NCBI GenBank assembly: GCA_905234685.1
Contig: CAJOIR010000001.1
Coordinates: 1 to 64,000, forward strand
DNA: 64,000 nucleotides
Reading direction: 5' to 3'
Source: Paludibacteraceae bacterium
GTDB taxonomy: Bacteria; Bacteroidota; Bacteroidia; Bacteroidales; Paludibacteraceae
Shown: one piece after another, positions 1 to 9,269 of the stretch
Position numbering within the stretch: the first letter of the stretch is position 1
Layout: each line of letters opens with the position of its first letter
The notes under the pieces: generated by a model
Database searches by the model: none
Told to the model about the DNA's origin: nothing
The model's input: only the letters and a program-made list of their open reading frames with translations
Position numbers and translations under genes: made by a program

Positions 1-350
<350 letters not shown>

Positions 351-422
351 AATTCTTTTTCTGTACAGATAATTTCAGATGTTGTGTTCTTCTGTTTCGA
401 TCAATATGTCAAATCGTATATT

Positions 423-532
423 AAGGTGGTTATAGCGCTGAGGTCCCACCCCTTCCCATTCCGAACAGGGTCGTTAAGCTCAGCAACGCCGATGGTACTG
501 CGCAAGTGGGAGAGTAGGTAGCCGCCGTCTTC
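423..532 (+). rRNA. 5S ribosomal RNA
   Basis: About 110 nt with the 5S hallmarks: a 5' strand (ggtggttatagcg), the loop B/C region (cccaccccttcccattccgaac), and a 3' half ending in gggagagtaggtagccgcc, which pairs with the 5' strand. It lies about 70 nt downstream of the 23S end with no tRNA between, the usual 23S-5S order. Boundaries are good to a few bases. Confidence 0.93.
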
Positions 533-534
533 AG

Positions 535-568
535 GAGGTTCGTCCGCAAGGGCGGACCTCTGTTTTTT
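535..568 (+). terminator. Intrinsic terminator of the rRNA operon
   Basis: An 11-bp stem (GAGGTTCGTCC / GGGCGGACCTC, with G-T wobbles) closes a GCAA tetraloop and is followed by TGTTTTTTG. It lies directly after the 5S gene. The next gene (619-1653) converges on it from the minus strand. Confidence 0.9.
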
Positions 569-618
569 GTGTCTGTATTGTATATGCTAAGGGAGCGAGA
601 AAGTAGCGGATAATGCTA

Positions 619-1653
619 CTAATGCAATGATGCGAGATACTGCTGTTCAGGTTGCCCCGGAGTTGCTACGAGACGCGCCTTATACAGGCAGCCGAGAGCA
701 TGAAGATCCATGATAGTGCTGTATCCGCTCCGAGAGATGATGATTTCTGCAGCAAGGAGTACATTCTGCAGTTTGCGGTCATCAAGATACGGTACAAGAG
801 TTATGTTGCCGTGCTGAACTGTGGTCTGCGGCATACCAGTCTTGCCACGTACTATAAGGACCCGATCCTGACGGTCAGCATAGTGTGAGATAATCTGCTG
901 CTCAAGTACAGTACGCTGAGGCTCCAGTCCTGAGAGAACTGCCACGATGCGGTATGCCTGCTGAGCCGCTTCTTGTCCGTCTGTAGCTGAATCAGGATTA
1001 TCTGCAGTATTCTCTTTAACAGGGAAACGCGTTAACGGACCTATGAACTTGGCATTGCGCGGTATCGGCAGTTTATGACTGAGTTCTCCTGAGAGGTTGT
1101 TCGCACCTGCATAGTCTGGAATCCAGCAGTGAGTATATTTGAGAATTATATGTCTGTGAACCGATGCAAGCAGCGGCTCCAGCCAACGCAGACGTGGCGG
1201 CGTTTTGACAAGGAGCTGGTGCGTGATATAGATGGTTTCTGGTTCTTTAGCCAGTTGGACCGGCTTCTTAGGTTTGGCATATCTTCCAAAGTACCGGCTT
1301 TTAGGCTTAAGGTTGACATATAGCCCGAAACGGTTGTCTGATATGATACGGTCGAAGCGCTCGGCTGCAAGAATGCGCTTGAGTGCATAGTGGTCGCGTA
1401 TGCTCCAGCTGATAAGTTGAGGCAGCGCTTTTGCCATTGCCCATGTCTGACTGTTGCCCTTGCTGTACTTGAGGTTCAGAGCAGGCATGGTTATGTAACG
1501 CAGTTGCGGAAAGTGCTGTCTAAGCAGAGTGAGACTCTCACCATCACCGGCAATGACCACTTCACAATGGTCATCCAGATATTTATTGATTAGCGGTATG
1601 CAGCGTGAGGCATGCCCTAATCCCCAATTCATGGGTGCGATGAGAATCTTCAT
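619..1653 (-). CDS. Glycosyltransferase, MurG-like / family 28 type
   Basis: 344 residues. The N-terminus MKILIAPMNWGLGHASRC is the nucleotide-sugar glycosyltransferase pattern of the GT-B fold (Rossmann strand, then a G-x-G-H loop), as in MurG and related proteins. The C-terminal half (about 235-344) has the second Rossmann domain, with VAVLSGLEPQR and the donor-binding region IIISRSGYSTIMDL, where the S-R-S-G-Y-S-T-I segment matches the family 28 C-terminal loop. No signal peptide or clear membrane span is seen. It is the last gene of a long minus-strand run and starts 10 nt after the radical SAM gene stops. The acceptor cannot be deduced. A role in cell-surface glycan or glycolipid synthesis is inferred from family and neighbours. 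Confidence 0.8.
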   Translation of the reverse strand: MKILIAPMNWGLGHASRCIPLINKYLDDHCEVVIAGDGESLTLLRQHFPQLRYITMPALNLKYSKGNSQTWAMAKALPQLISWSIRDHYALKRILAAERFDRIISDNRFGLYVNLKPKSRYFGRYAKPKKPVQLAKEPETIYITHQLLVKTPPRLRWLEPLLASVHRHIILKYTHCWIPDYAGANNLSGELSHKLPIPRNAKFIGPLTRFPVKENTADNPDSATDGQEAAQQAYRIVAVLSGLEPQRTVLEQQIISHYADRQDRVLIVRGKTGMPQTTVQHGNITLVPYLDDRKLQNVLLAAEIIISRSGYSTIMDLHALGCLYKARLVATPGQPEQQYLASLH

Positions 1654-1663
1654 ACAGTGTTGT

Positions 1664-2422
1664 TTATATAGTCAGTAGTGTGGCAAAGCCAAGACTGCGC
1701 AATGTGTTAGCTATCTCCTGCATCTTCTCGGGACTTATCTTCTGCAATGTGGTGCATGGTGTAGTCCTGTCGATGACGTAAATCATTATTTCTTTTGGAG
1801 CTATCTGCCTTACGAGCCGGTAGTAGGCATCAAGTTCTTCCGGAGTAGTGTTGTCTATTTCATGGTTTTGACATGTGCCTTTCAGGAAACATGTCTGCAA
1901 GGTGAAGTCGTGGTTGAACTGCTTCAGCATTTCCACTATGCTGGCCACTGTGAGTGAGGTGTTGACAGGTTGGTCGATAAGGTGCATGGTGCTATCAATG
2001 GCGGAGTCGAGTTTCAGTATCCGTTTGTCCGCCAGCATGAGTCCCCGTACTACATCAGGTCTATGGAGTTGTGTGGAGTTGCTCAGTACGGACACCTTGG
2101 CATCAGGGCAGAGCCTGTCTCTTAACGAGCATGTGTCGCGCATGATGCCTTCAAACTCAGGATGCAGTGTAGGCTCCCCATTGCCGCTGAAGGTGATGGT
2201 GTCTATCTGGCAGTCTGCTGACAAGAGTTGCTGCTCAAGAGCCTCTGCTACCTGCTTGTGCGAAGGCAGCACGGGATGTGAGACTGGAGTATTCCATCCG
2301 CATTCGCAATAGATGCAGTTGAAGGTGCATAGTTTGCAGTCGGTTGGCATCAGGTTAACACCAAGCGATGTGCCGAGTCTGCGACTGTGAACAGGACCAT
2401 ATATTATTTTGTCAAAAAGCAT
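1664..2422 (-). CDS. Radical SAM protein
   Basis: 252 residues. The cluster-binding motif is C-x3-C-x2-C in CTFNCIYC at about residues 33-40, with a further Cys (CKLC) just before and C-G-W just after. The glycine-rich SAM-binding stretch TFSGNGEPTLHPEF follows at about 78-91. Near the end the protein has a basic/hydrophobic stretch but no second Fe-S domain, so it is a minimal radical SAM enzyme. Small stand-alone proteins of this kind are common in Bacteroidales and their substrate is mostly unknown. It sits 18 nt downstream of dnaG on the same strand. I can support the fold and cofactor, not the reaction. Confidence 0.85.
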   Translation of the reverse strand: MLFDKIIYGPVHSRRLGTSLGVNLMPTDCKLCTFNCIYCECGWNTPVSHPVLPSHKQVAEALEQQLLSADCQIDTITFSGNGEPTLHPEFEGIMRDTCSLRDRLCPDAKVSVLSNSTQLHRPDVVRGLMLADKRILKLDSAIDSTMHLIDQPVNTSLTVASIVEMLKQFNHDFTLQTCFLKGTCQNHEIDNTTPEELDAYYRLVRQIAPKEIMIYVIDRTTPCTTLQKISPEKMQEIANTLRSLGFATLLTI

Positions 2423-2440
2423 GACTGTCAGTTGTATATA

Positions 2441-4441
2441 TTATGATAATATTCTGTTTCCAAGTAGTTTGGCAAGTTGTTTTTCAATGTTTTTGAGCCT
2501 CATGTCTTCTTGCAGTAGTTCCATTACCTGCTGTTCCTGCCGGTTCTCCTGAGCGTGTTTCAGTGCGTGCTGAATGTATGTCTTCCGTTGCTTGACTATG
2601 GTTAGTTGCAGCTCGTATATGAGTTGCGGTACGAGGTCTGAAAGCCTGTCGGCATCAGTGGGCATATTAGTTTCAGTACGCACATTCTCCGAAATGTTTT
2701 GACGACTATAAATTTTGCTCCGTTCGTAAGGTTCGGGTATAAGCTGTATTGCCAGTTGGCTGATGTCGGCATTCTGGTGGAACTTGAAGAACTGCTCTGC
2801 ATCAAAGTCCGGGTCGTTCTGGTGCAGAGTGAATTCCTGAAGGACCATATTGTATATTGGGTTCTGCAGGTTTATGTTGTCCTCGTTGAGTGAGTCGATG
2901 ATATATTGCCCTACATTTGAGTCGAAGAGCGGCATGTGGCCGTAGCGTATCAGGACTTGCAGGATATTGCGTATGTTGGTGTCAAGAATATCATTGTCTT
3001 TGAATAAAATATCGTCTATAAAGTTGTTATTCTCTGTTGTAGTGATAGATGGAGTAGTAACTATATTTTTTGTTTCATCATTTTCTGTTTGTGTGTCATT
3101 TTCTTTATCAGTTGTTTTCCCTGATAATCTTTCATTAATGATTTGATTACATTTTTTTAATAGTGCTAATGCCCTATTTTGATCCATTTGCATTATTTCA
3201 GCTACATCTTTTAGATAGCGTCCTCTGAGAATTTTGTCTCTAATCAATGATATAGATTGTAACATATCTTTGATGACACTATTACGCTTTATCGGGTCGG
3301 AGGCTGCATCCTGCAACAGCAGATTGGTTTTGAAGCGTATGAAGTCCTGTGAGTTGTCATGCAGGTACTTTTGGAAATCCACTGCATTGAGTTTGCGAGA
3401 GTATGAGTCCGGGTCTTCTCCCTCTGGCAGCAACACCACTTTGATATTCAGTCCTTCCTCAAGCAACATGTCAATGCCTCTTAATGCAGCATGAATACCT
3501 GCAGAGTCTCCGTCGTAGAGAATAGTAACGTTCTCTGTCAGCCGGTGCAGCAACAGCACCTGCCTGTGTGTCAGTGCAGTGCCACCAGAGCTGACCACAT
3601 TCTCAATGCCTGCTATATGCATGGATATGACATCCATTTGTCCTTCCACCAGATAGCACATCTGCTGCTTGGCAATAGCTTGCTTTGCCTGAAAGAGTCC
3701 GTAGAGTTCGTTCTGCTTGGAGTAAATGGCGGAGTCAGGTGAGTTGACATACTTTCCTGTATGTTCTTTCTGCTTGAGTATGCGTCCTGCGAATGCCACC
3801 ACCTTTCCTGAGACAGTAAATATGGGGAATATGACACGGTCGCGGAAACGGTCATAAGGCTTGCCATCGTGTTGCGAAATACCGCAGAGACCGGTCTTGT
3901 TGAGGAACTCGTCTTTATAGCCTGCTTTGTGAGCTGCAGGATACAATGCATTCTTCTCTGGTGAGTAGCCGAGTTGGAACTTGCGTATGATGTCCTCACG
4001 CAGTCCGCGCTGGATGAAATATGACAGTCCTATGTTCCTTCCTTCCTCAGTGTCCCACAACTGCTCCTGAAACCACTTGTTCGCCCACTCATTGACCTTA
4101 AAGAGAGACTCCCGTTCGTTCTCCTGTTGCCGCTCTTCATCAGTCATCTCCTTTTCCTGGATTTCAATGTGGTATTTGCGTGCTATCTGTTTTAGGGCAT
4201 CGGCGTAGGAGCATTGCTCATATTCCATGACGAAGTTAACAGCATTGCCTGCCTTGCCACACCCGAAGCACTTGAATATGCCTTTAGCCGGTGACACTGA
4301 GAAAGAGGGAGTCTTCTCATCGTGGAAAGGACAGTTGCCCCACAGATTAGCCCCTCTGCGCCGCAGTGACATGTAGTCGCCAATGACATCTTCTATCTTG
4401 GCGGTGGCATATATTCTATCAATCGTCTCTCGCGGAATCAT
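2441..4441 (-). CDS. dnaG: DNA primase DnaG
   Basis: 666 residues, normal for DnaG. It makes RNA primers at the replication fork. The N-terminal zinc-binding domain has CPFHDEKTPSFSV and KCFGCG (Cys/His ligands at about 37-64). The RNA polymerase core follows at about 110-260. The TOPRIM part has LVEGQMDVISMHIAG with catalytic Glu and the metal-binding YDGDSAG at about 300-315. The C-terminal helicase-interaction domain (about 440-666) is less conserved and rich in Asn, Asp and Thr around 440-490. The start at 4441 gives a canonical N-terminus (IPRETIDRIYATAKIEDVIG). It lies 28 nt after the barrel gene in the minus-strand run. Confidence 0.97.
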   Translation of the reverse strand: MIPRETIDRIYATAKIEDVIGDYMSLRRRGANLWGNCPFHDEKTPSFSVSPAKGIFKCFGCGKAGNAVNFVMEYEQCSYADALKQIARKYHIEIQEKEMTDEERQQENERESLFKVNEWANKWFQEQLWDTEEGRNIGLSYFIQRGLREDIIRKFQLGYSPEKNALYPAAHKAGYKDEFLNKTGLCGISQHDGKPYDRFRDRVIFPIFTVSGKVVAFAGRILKQKEHTGKYVNSPDSAIYSKQNELYGLFQAKQAIAKQQMCYLVEGQMDVISMHIAGIENVVSSGGTALTHRQVLLLHRLTENVTILYDGDSAGIHAALRGIDMLLEEGLNIKVVLLPEGEDPDSYSRKLNAVDFQKYLHDNSQDFIRFKTNLLLQDAASDPIKRNSVIKDMLQSISLIRDKILRGRYLKDVAEIMQMDQNRALALLKKCNQIINERLSGKTTDKENDTQTENDETKNIVTTPSITTTENNNFIDDILFKDNDILDTNIRNILQVLIRYGHMPLFDSNVGQYIIDSLNEDNINLQNPIYNMVLQEFTLHQNDPDFDAEQFFKFHQNADISQLAIQLIPEPYERSKIYSRQNISENVRTETNMPTDADRLSDLVPQLIYELQLTIVKQRKTYIQHALKHAQENRQEQQVMELLQEDMRLKNIEKQLAKLLGNRILS

Positions 4442-4469
4442 AAGGTCATTTACGATTTGGTCATTACTT

Positions 4470-5192
4470 TCAGAAGTTCAGGAAGTAGATACCTAAACGA
4501 ATGCTCCATTCATCAAAGCGTGCACGCATGGAGTATGATGTAGTCCCGTCAGTCATGGTGAAGGCATTGTCGCGGTAGTGGTTGTAAATACCGAAGTTGT
4601 AGCCTCCGCGTATGTAGTAGTTTTTGTATTGGAATCCAGCACCCACGCCCCATTGTATGTTGAACGGTGAGTAGTCAAGATTTCCGTCGTTGTCGGCATC
4701 AGTCTGATAGTGATTGGAACTCTCGCTGGATGTCTGACCGGTGGCTTCGTTGCGTCTGGCTACAGTACTCTTGAATGAGAAGTTGTATTGCAGTGTGGGA
4801 CCTGTATAGGCGATAAGCCATGTGTCGGTTGCTATGTTGAATTTATACTGCCATTCTATAGGCAGTTCAAGTGAGTGCATAAGATGTGATGTGCGCACTT
4901 TCTTGGCGACATAAACATGGTTCTCTACCGTCCATTTGCCAGCGTAGGCGGCAAAACAGTAGTTAAGACCAAGTGTCATGCCGAAGCCTTTAACCAATGT
5001 GGCATCGTAGATAAACCCTACCTTCAGACCGTTGATGACAGTGGTGTTTGACAGTTTCTTTGTGTCGCTTGCAGTGTTCTCGCGCAGGATAGGCTCAGTA
5101 AAGCCGAGTTGTACGCCAAGCGACTGCTTCTGTGCTGTGGCGGCTGATGCCATGGTGCATAGCACAGCAAGTAATATTGCAAATCGTTTCAT
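4470..5192 (-). CDS. Outer-membrane beta-barrel protein (PorT/OmpW-like size)
   Basis: 240 residues with a cleavable signal peptide (MKRFAILLAVLCTMASAATAQ). Alternating hydrophobic/polar strands follow, for example GFGMTLGLNYCFAAYAG and WGVGAGFQYKNYYIRGGYNFG, and the protein ends in a C-terminal aromatic strand (RLGIYFLNF), the pattern of a small 8-10 strand outer-membrane barrel. The ATG shares one base with the stop codon of the OstA-like gene upstream, so the two are probably translationally coupled. Its place in the OstA/SurA group suggests a role in, or dependence on, outer-membrane assembly. The substrate or partner is unknown. Confidence 0.75.
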   Translation of the reverse strand: MKRFAILLAVLCTMASAATAQKQSLGVQLGFTEPILRENTASDTKKLSNTTVINGLKVGFIYDATLVKGFGMTLGLNYCFAAYAGKWTVENHVYVAKKVRTSHLMHSLELPIEWQYKFNIATDTWLIAYTGPTLQYNFSFKSTVARRNEATGQTSSESSNHYQTDADNDGNLDYSPFNIQWGVGAGFQYKNYYIRGGYNFGIYNHYRDNAFTMTDGTTSYSMRARFDEWSIRLGIYFLNF

Positions 5193-6910
5193 CAGTGTTT
5201 TCCTTTCCTCTTGTTCTTTTTGCTATTGTTATCTTTGTTGTTGTCAGTGTCGGTTTCTTCTTCTTTAGGCGCAGTGTCTTTGGCACTGAGTCCTGTCTGT
5301 TGCGGTCTGGGTGTGGGTTCAGGATGACGGAATACGTCTTCCGGTGATACAGGCCGCTCTGCCTCTGCCCAGAAGAAGTTGCCGAGACGTTGTTGCGACT
5401 CTGATATCTTGTCCAAAGGATACATGCTGCCTGTAGTGGCGGTAGTGAATAGAATGTGGTCTATATGCCGTTCTTTCAGGTAGAGTTTCACGTAGCTTGA
5501 TTGTGTCTTGTTGCAGCCTACTACGGGTCCTCCGTTCTCGTCTTCATGCGGATAGAACACTGTCTCTGCATTGCCGTTGATGTCAATCTGACGTATCTCC
5601 CCGTCAGTTATATAAGCCAGTATCTCCTTGCCTGAGAGTTGGTTGAACATGTCGATGTCGTCTTGCTGTGATACAATGGAGTTGCCTATGCCGTGCGCAT
5701 GGTCCACTGCTCCGTTTTTCATAAAGATGGTTATTGAGTCAGCGCTTATCTGCTGGTCGTCGCTCCATAACACAGGCAGGCCGCACAGTATCATGATGGA
5801 GTCACGGTTGTTTGTGACAAGCGAGTCACACAATGCCTGCATGTCGCTTTTGTATATTCTCACCCTGCGGAATGCTCTTACGCGTCTGTATGAGGTGTCT
5901 TGAGTCAGTGTGTCCGGCGGCTGCCAGGTGAGCACGCTGTCAACCATTATGCTGTCTTTTTCAACCAGTGAATGTATTTGATACGGAATCTCTTCGGTGT
6001 AGAGCGTATCGGCATGCATGTATGTCTTGTCATCTTGTGACCAGTCCACAAACAGAGCACTATCGGTGGCAAAACCGTATTTGTCTGTCTCAAAGAACTT
6101 GCCCTGGTTGCCGTATAGAGTGCCTTGCTGTACTGAGTCTATAAGCTCCATGTGTCCGCGTATGTCGCCTTTGCCTATAAGTTTGTCATAAAAGATGGTG
6201 TCGCCTGTCAGTGACTTGTGGTCGTTGTGTATCACTTGTGACCGTTGCAGGAGCATCGACTCTTCGGTTTCTGTGTTGTACCAGCCGAGAGTGCTCAGTA
6301 TAGTTGTCTCCTCTTCATACAGTATGCGGGTAGGTCCTACGAGGTCGGCTATCTTGGTGCCTGTATTGTATTTCAGGGTGTCGGCAGTGAGGGTGAAGCG
6401 GTCGTTGACGAGTACAACGTCTGTCTTGAATACCGCCTGCTTCGTTGCTGTGGTGTACTGACCCCAGCGTGAGGTCAGCGTGTTGAGACTGTCAACTATC
6501 TTGCCTCCCGTGTAATACCATGCAAGGTCGTTAAGACGGTCATAGTTCAAAGAGTCGGTAGTTAGAGTAGTGCCCGTGTGAATCAGTTTGACGTGTTTGC
6601 GAAGACGGGCAAATTTGGTGTTACCGTCGTAGTAGAGAATGTCTCCCAGTGCTTCTATGGTATCGCCCTGAAGGAGGCGCACATGACCGAAGGCGTCAAG
6701 CGAGTTGTCTTTCTCATAGAAGAGGGCAGAGTCGCAGTACATCAGTGCCGAGTCATGACGGAAGATGACGTTGCCTTTCAGCAGTTGGGCGTCCGGGTAG
6801 CGTTCTTCATCAAACGAGAGAGTCTCCGAATGTTCAAGATACACCAGAGTCTCTGCCTGCAGACAGACAGAGACTACAACTGACAATATGAACAGACATC
6901 TTTTCAACAC
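5192..6910 (-). CDS. OstA-like protein (LptA/LptD N-terminal-like, LPS transport)
   Basis: 572 residues. It opens with a signal peptide (MLKRCLFILSVVVSVCLQA). The start is GTG at 6910, and a TTG follows one codon later. The body is a long series of short beta repeats of the form 'A-x-x-D-S-L-x-Y-x-x-x' (LKGNVIFRHDSALMYCDSAL, YDRLNDLAWYYTGGKIVDS), typical of the OstA/LptA jellyroll family that carries LPS across the periplasm. About the last 60 residues are low complexity, Pro-rich and then Lys/Asn-rich, and look disordered. It lies between surA-like and barrel genes, a common Bacteroidales order. The LPS-transport function is from family knowledge and not proven here. Confidence 0.85.
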   Translation of the reverse strand: MLKRCLFILSVVVSVCLQAETLVYLEHSETLSFDEERYPDAQLLKGNVIFRHDSALMYCDSALFYEKDNSLDAFGHVRLLQGDTIEALGDILYYDGNTKFARLRKHVKLIHTGTTLTTDSLNYDRLNDLAWYYTGGKIVDSLNTLTSRWGQYTTATKQAVFKTDVVLVNDRFTLTADTLKYNTGTKIADLVGPTRILYEEETTILSTLGWYNTETEESMLLQRSQVIHNDHKSLTGDTIFYDKLIGKGDIRGHMELIDSVQQGTLYGNQGKFFETDKYGFATDSALFVDWSQDDKTYMHADTLYTEEIPYQIHSLVEKDSIMVDSVLTWQPPDTLTQDTSYRRVRAFRRVRIYKSDMQALCDSLVTNNRDSIMILCGLPVLWSDDQQISADSITIFMKNGAVDHAHGIGNSIVSQQDDIDMFNQLSGKEILAYITDGEIRQIDINGNAETVFYPHEDENGGPVVGCNKTQSSYVKLYLKERHIDHILFTTATTGSMYPLDKISESQQRLGNFFWAEAERPVSPEDVFRHPEPTPRPQQTGLSAKDTAPKEEETDTDNNKDNNSKKNKRKGKH

Positions 6911-6957
6911 TCTGATTGTTCATTCCCAATCATGCAGTATTAACTTTGCATTATGGA

Positions 6958-8304
6958 TTATCTCACCCAACCCGGATAGTGAAAGTCGCATCCTTGCCAT
7001 TCGGGGTCTATGGCTACGTATGTCTCCTGCTGTTTCTTCTGTATCCAGTTTTCTATGAAGTCTGACTTTAAGTGGTTTTCGTACATCTCACGAATCACCT
7101 GGTAGTCGTCTGTCAAGTTGGCTTTATGAACATCTGTCTTGCTCTTTAGGCGCACTATGGCGCATATCTCCTTGTTCTTCCTCTGGTCAATCATAGAGAA
7201 GGGCTTGCTTATCTCCCCGATGTTCATGCTGTATATCTGGCGCGCTATCTCCGGAGGCAACTCCTGATATTCAAACTTCGATGCATTGGTGTTCTCGTTG
7301 GTCATGAGACCTGCGTTCATCACTGTATTCTTGTCCTCGGAGTATTGGATTACCGCCTGTTCGAAACTCAGTTTCTCCGTGCGCACGAGGTTGGCAATCG
7401 AGTCGAGTCTTGTCAGAGCCTTCACCTTGTCGTCAGCCGAGATGCGTGGCTTTAGTAGTATGTGGCGGCAGTTGATGCGTTCGCCGCGTTTCTCAATCAA
7501 CTGGATGATATGGTAACCATATTCGGTCTCTACTATACGGCTCACTTTCTTTGGGTCGATAAGGTTAAACGCCACCTCTGCAAATTCTGGCACCAACTGA
7601 CCTCGTCCTACAAAACCCAGTTCGCCGCCCCGCTTGGCTGATTCTGTGTCTTCGCTGTAGAGTCGTGCCAGCATCGAGAAGTCGGCCTCACCGTTGTTGA
7701 CACGCTCGGTGAACTCTCTTAGGCGGGTCTTGATGCGGTCCGTCTCTTCGCGTGGCACAGCGGGCTCAAAGGCAAGCATCTGCACTTCCACTTGTGCCGG
7801 TATGGTGGGTATCGAGTCTTGTGGCAGCGACTGGTAATAGCGTCTTATCTCTGCAGGCGTGGACTTGATGTGCTCTGTCAGCTTCATCTGCATCTGCTGG
7901 ATTATCATCTGGTTGCGCACCTGCACTGTCATTTCTTCTTTCATCTCCGACATGGTCTTGCGGAAATACTCCTCCATCTTCTCTTTCGAACCTATCTGCG
8001 AGAGGTAGTAGTTGATACGCATCTCCACCTGGTGCTGGACGGAACTCTCATTGGCCTCCACTGAGTCCAGTTCTGCCTGATGCAGAAACAGTTTCTGAAC
8101 GGCCAGCTGCTCTGGTATGATGCAGTATGGGTCGCCTGCTATCTGCTGACCTTCGTACTGCGCTCTCAGGCGTTCTTCTTCCACTTCGCTGCGGAGTATA
8201 GCCTCTTCACCTACTACCCAGATTACTTCATCTATCACGTTGTCGCGTGCGGTGGTATTTAGGGTAACAAGCGTAAGTAGCAATATCAATAGATTATGTT
8301 TCAT
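6958..8304 (-). CDS. SurA-like periplasmic peptidyl-prolyl isomerase/chaperone
   Basis: 448 residues with a signal peptide (MKHNLLILLLTLVTLNTTA). The N-terminal SurA-type chaperone domain begins VIDEVIWVVGEEAILRSEVE. Two parvulin domains follow. The first, about 170-280, contains FSMLARLYSEDTESAKRGG, ELGFVGRGQLVPEF and YGYHIIQLIEKR. The second, about 283-395, begins CRHILLKP. This is the SurA architecture that chaperones outer-membrane proteins in the periplasm. It starts 5 nt downstream of the related lipoprotein gene. The next gene is the OstA-like one, consistent with an outer-membrane biogenesis operon. Confidence 0.9.
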   Translation of the reverse strand: MKHNLLILLLTLVTLNTTARDNVIDEVIWVVGEEAILRSEVEEERLRAQYEGQQIAGDPYCIIPEQLAVQKLFLHQAELDSVEANESSVQHQVEMRINYYLSQIGSKEKMEEYFRKTMSEMKEEMTVQVRNQMIIQQMQMKLTEHIKSTPAEIRRYYQSLPQDSIPTIPAQVEVQMLAFEPAVPREETDRIKTRLREFTERVNNGEADFSMLARLYSEDTESAKRGGELGFVGRGQLVPEFAEVAFNLIDPKKVSRIVETEYGYHIIQLIEKRGERINCRHILLKPRISADDKVKALTRLDSIANLVRTEKLSFEQAVIQYSEDKNTVMNAGLMTNENTNASKFEYQELPPEIARQIYSMNIGEISKPFSMIDQRKNKEICAIVRLKSKTDVHKANLTDDYQVIREMYENHLKSDFIENWIQKKQQETYVAIDPEWQGCDFHYPGWVR

Positions 8305-8309
8305 ACGTC

Positions 8310-9269
8310 TTATTCGTCAAATTCTATGGTGTCAAATGCAGCGTCCTCGTTGTTCTGTGTGGAGGCGGTGTCAACTTCGGCGCTTGCTGTTTCTGTCAGG
8401 CTTATGCTGCTCCCGGGTCTCTCTTTGAATATCACTTCTCCTTTCTCGAGACCTCTTTTCCACATCCTCTCCCGCTCTTCTGCAAGCCATTTCATTTGGC
8501 GCATGTTGAGCAGAGTGTTTTCTATGGCAGGGGTTGCGTATTCTATCGGCATCTGGTCGCCCACCATCTTTTTCTCTGTTATCTGAAGCAGGTAGGTCGA
8601 TACCGAATCCTGCATCTCTATCAGGCTGTTGTGCTTGAGCAGGTCATTCAGACTGCCTTGTGCTATAGGCAGGCGCAACAGAACGTTGCTCTGACGCTGC
8701 CACTGGTCGGTGAACAACTCGTAGCCTGATGCGTATTGGTAGGCGTATTTCTCTATGTTCTCCATGTTCTCGTCGTTCAGGTTGGAGAGCCATTTCTTCA
8801 GTTTCTGCTGGTCTGGAGCGTCCTTGTGTATCACAAGAAGCAACCCCTTCAGCAGATTGTCTTTCAGGAAGAAACGGTCAGGATACTTGTCATAGAAGGC
8901 AAGTATTGAGTCCTCGGATATGAACTTCGGCATGCGCTCCCGTACAAGTTGCTCCTCATAGCGCTGTATGTACAGCATACGCCTGTACTGCTCTACCATG
9001 GCTTCTATCTGACTGTTGTCCTTCAACTCACGGCGCGCCCTCTCATACATGAGCATCTCTGTAGCCCACTTCTTTATGTACTCGTCGGCAATGCGTGCGC
9101 TGTCTTCGCCGGTCAGACCGCTGATGATACCTCGCAGGTCCTCTTCGTACAGCTTCTCGCCTCCCACTTGCACTACGGCATCGCCAAGCTTGTAGCGGTT
9201 GATGATGTCGCAACTGCTCACAAGGCAGCATACAACACTAATTAACAATAGCGTTTTTATGTTTTTCAT
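8310..9269 (-). CDS. SurA-related lipoprotein without a parvulin domain
   Basis: 319 residues. It has a lipoprotein signal with the lipobox VSSC, Cys about residue 20. The following region (GDAVVQVGGEKLYEEDLRG and a helical stretch to about 130) resembles the SurA/PpiD N-terminal chaperone domain. The middle part has no parvulin motif, so isomerase activity is unlikely. The acidic tail (about 285-319) looks disordered. The ATG lies inside the last codons of ribD (32-nt overlap). Pairing of a parvulin-less lipoprotein with a full SurA-like protein suggests a two-component outer-membrane protein chaperone. That is inference from order and similarity. Confidence 0.75.
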   Translation of the reverse strand: MKNIKTLLLISVVCCLVSSCDIINRYKLGDAVVQVGGEKLYEEDLRGIISGLTGEDSARIADEYIKKWATEMLMYERARRELKDNSQIEAMVEQYRRMLYIQRYEEQLVRERMPKFISEDSILAFYDKYPDRFFLKDNLLKGLLLVIHKDAPDQQKLKKWLSNLNDENMENIEKYAYQYASGYELFTDQWQRQSNVLLRLPIAQGSLNDLLKHNSLIEMQDSVSTYLLQITEKKMVGDQMPIEYATPAIENTLLNMRQMKWLAEERERMWKRGLEKGEVIFKERPGSSISLTETASAEVDTASTQNNEDAAFDTIEFDE

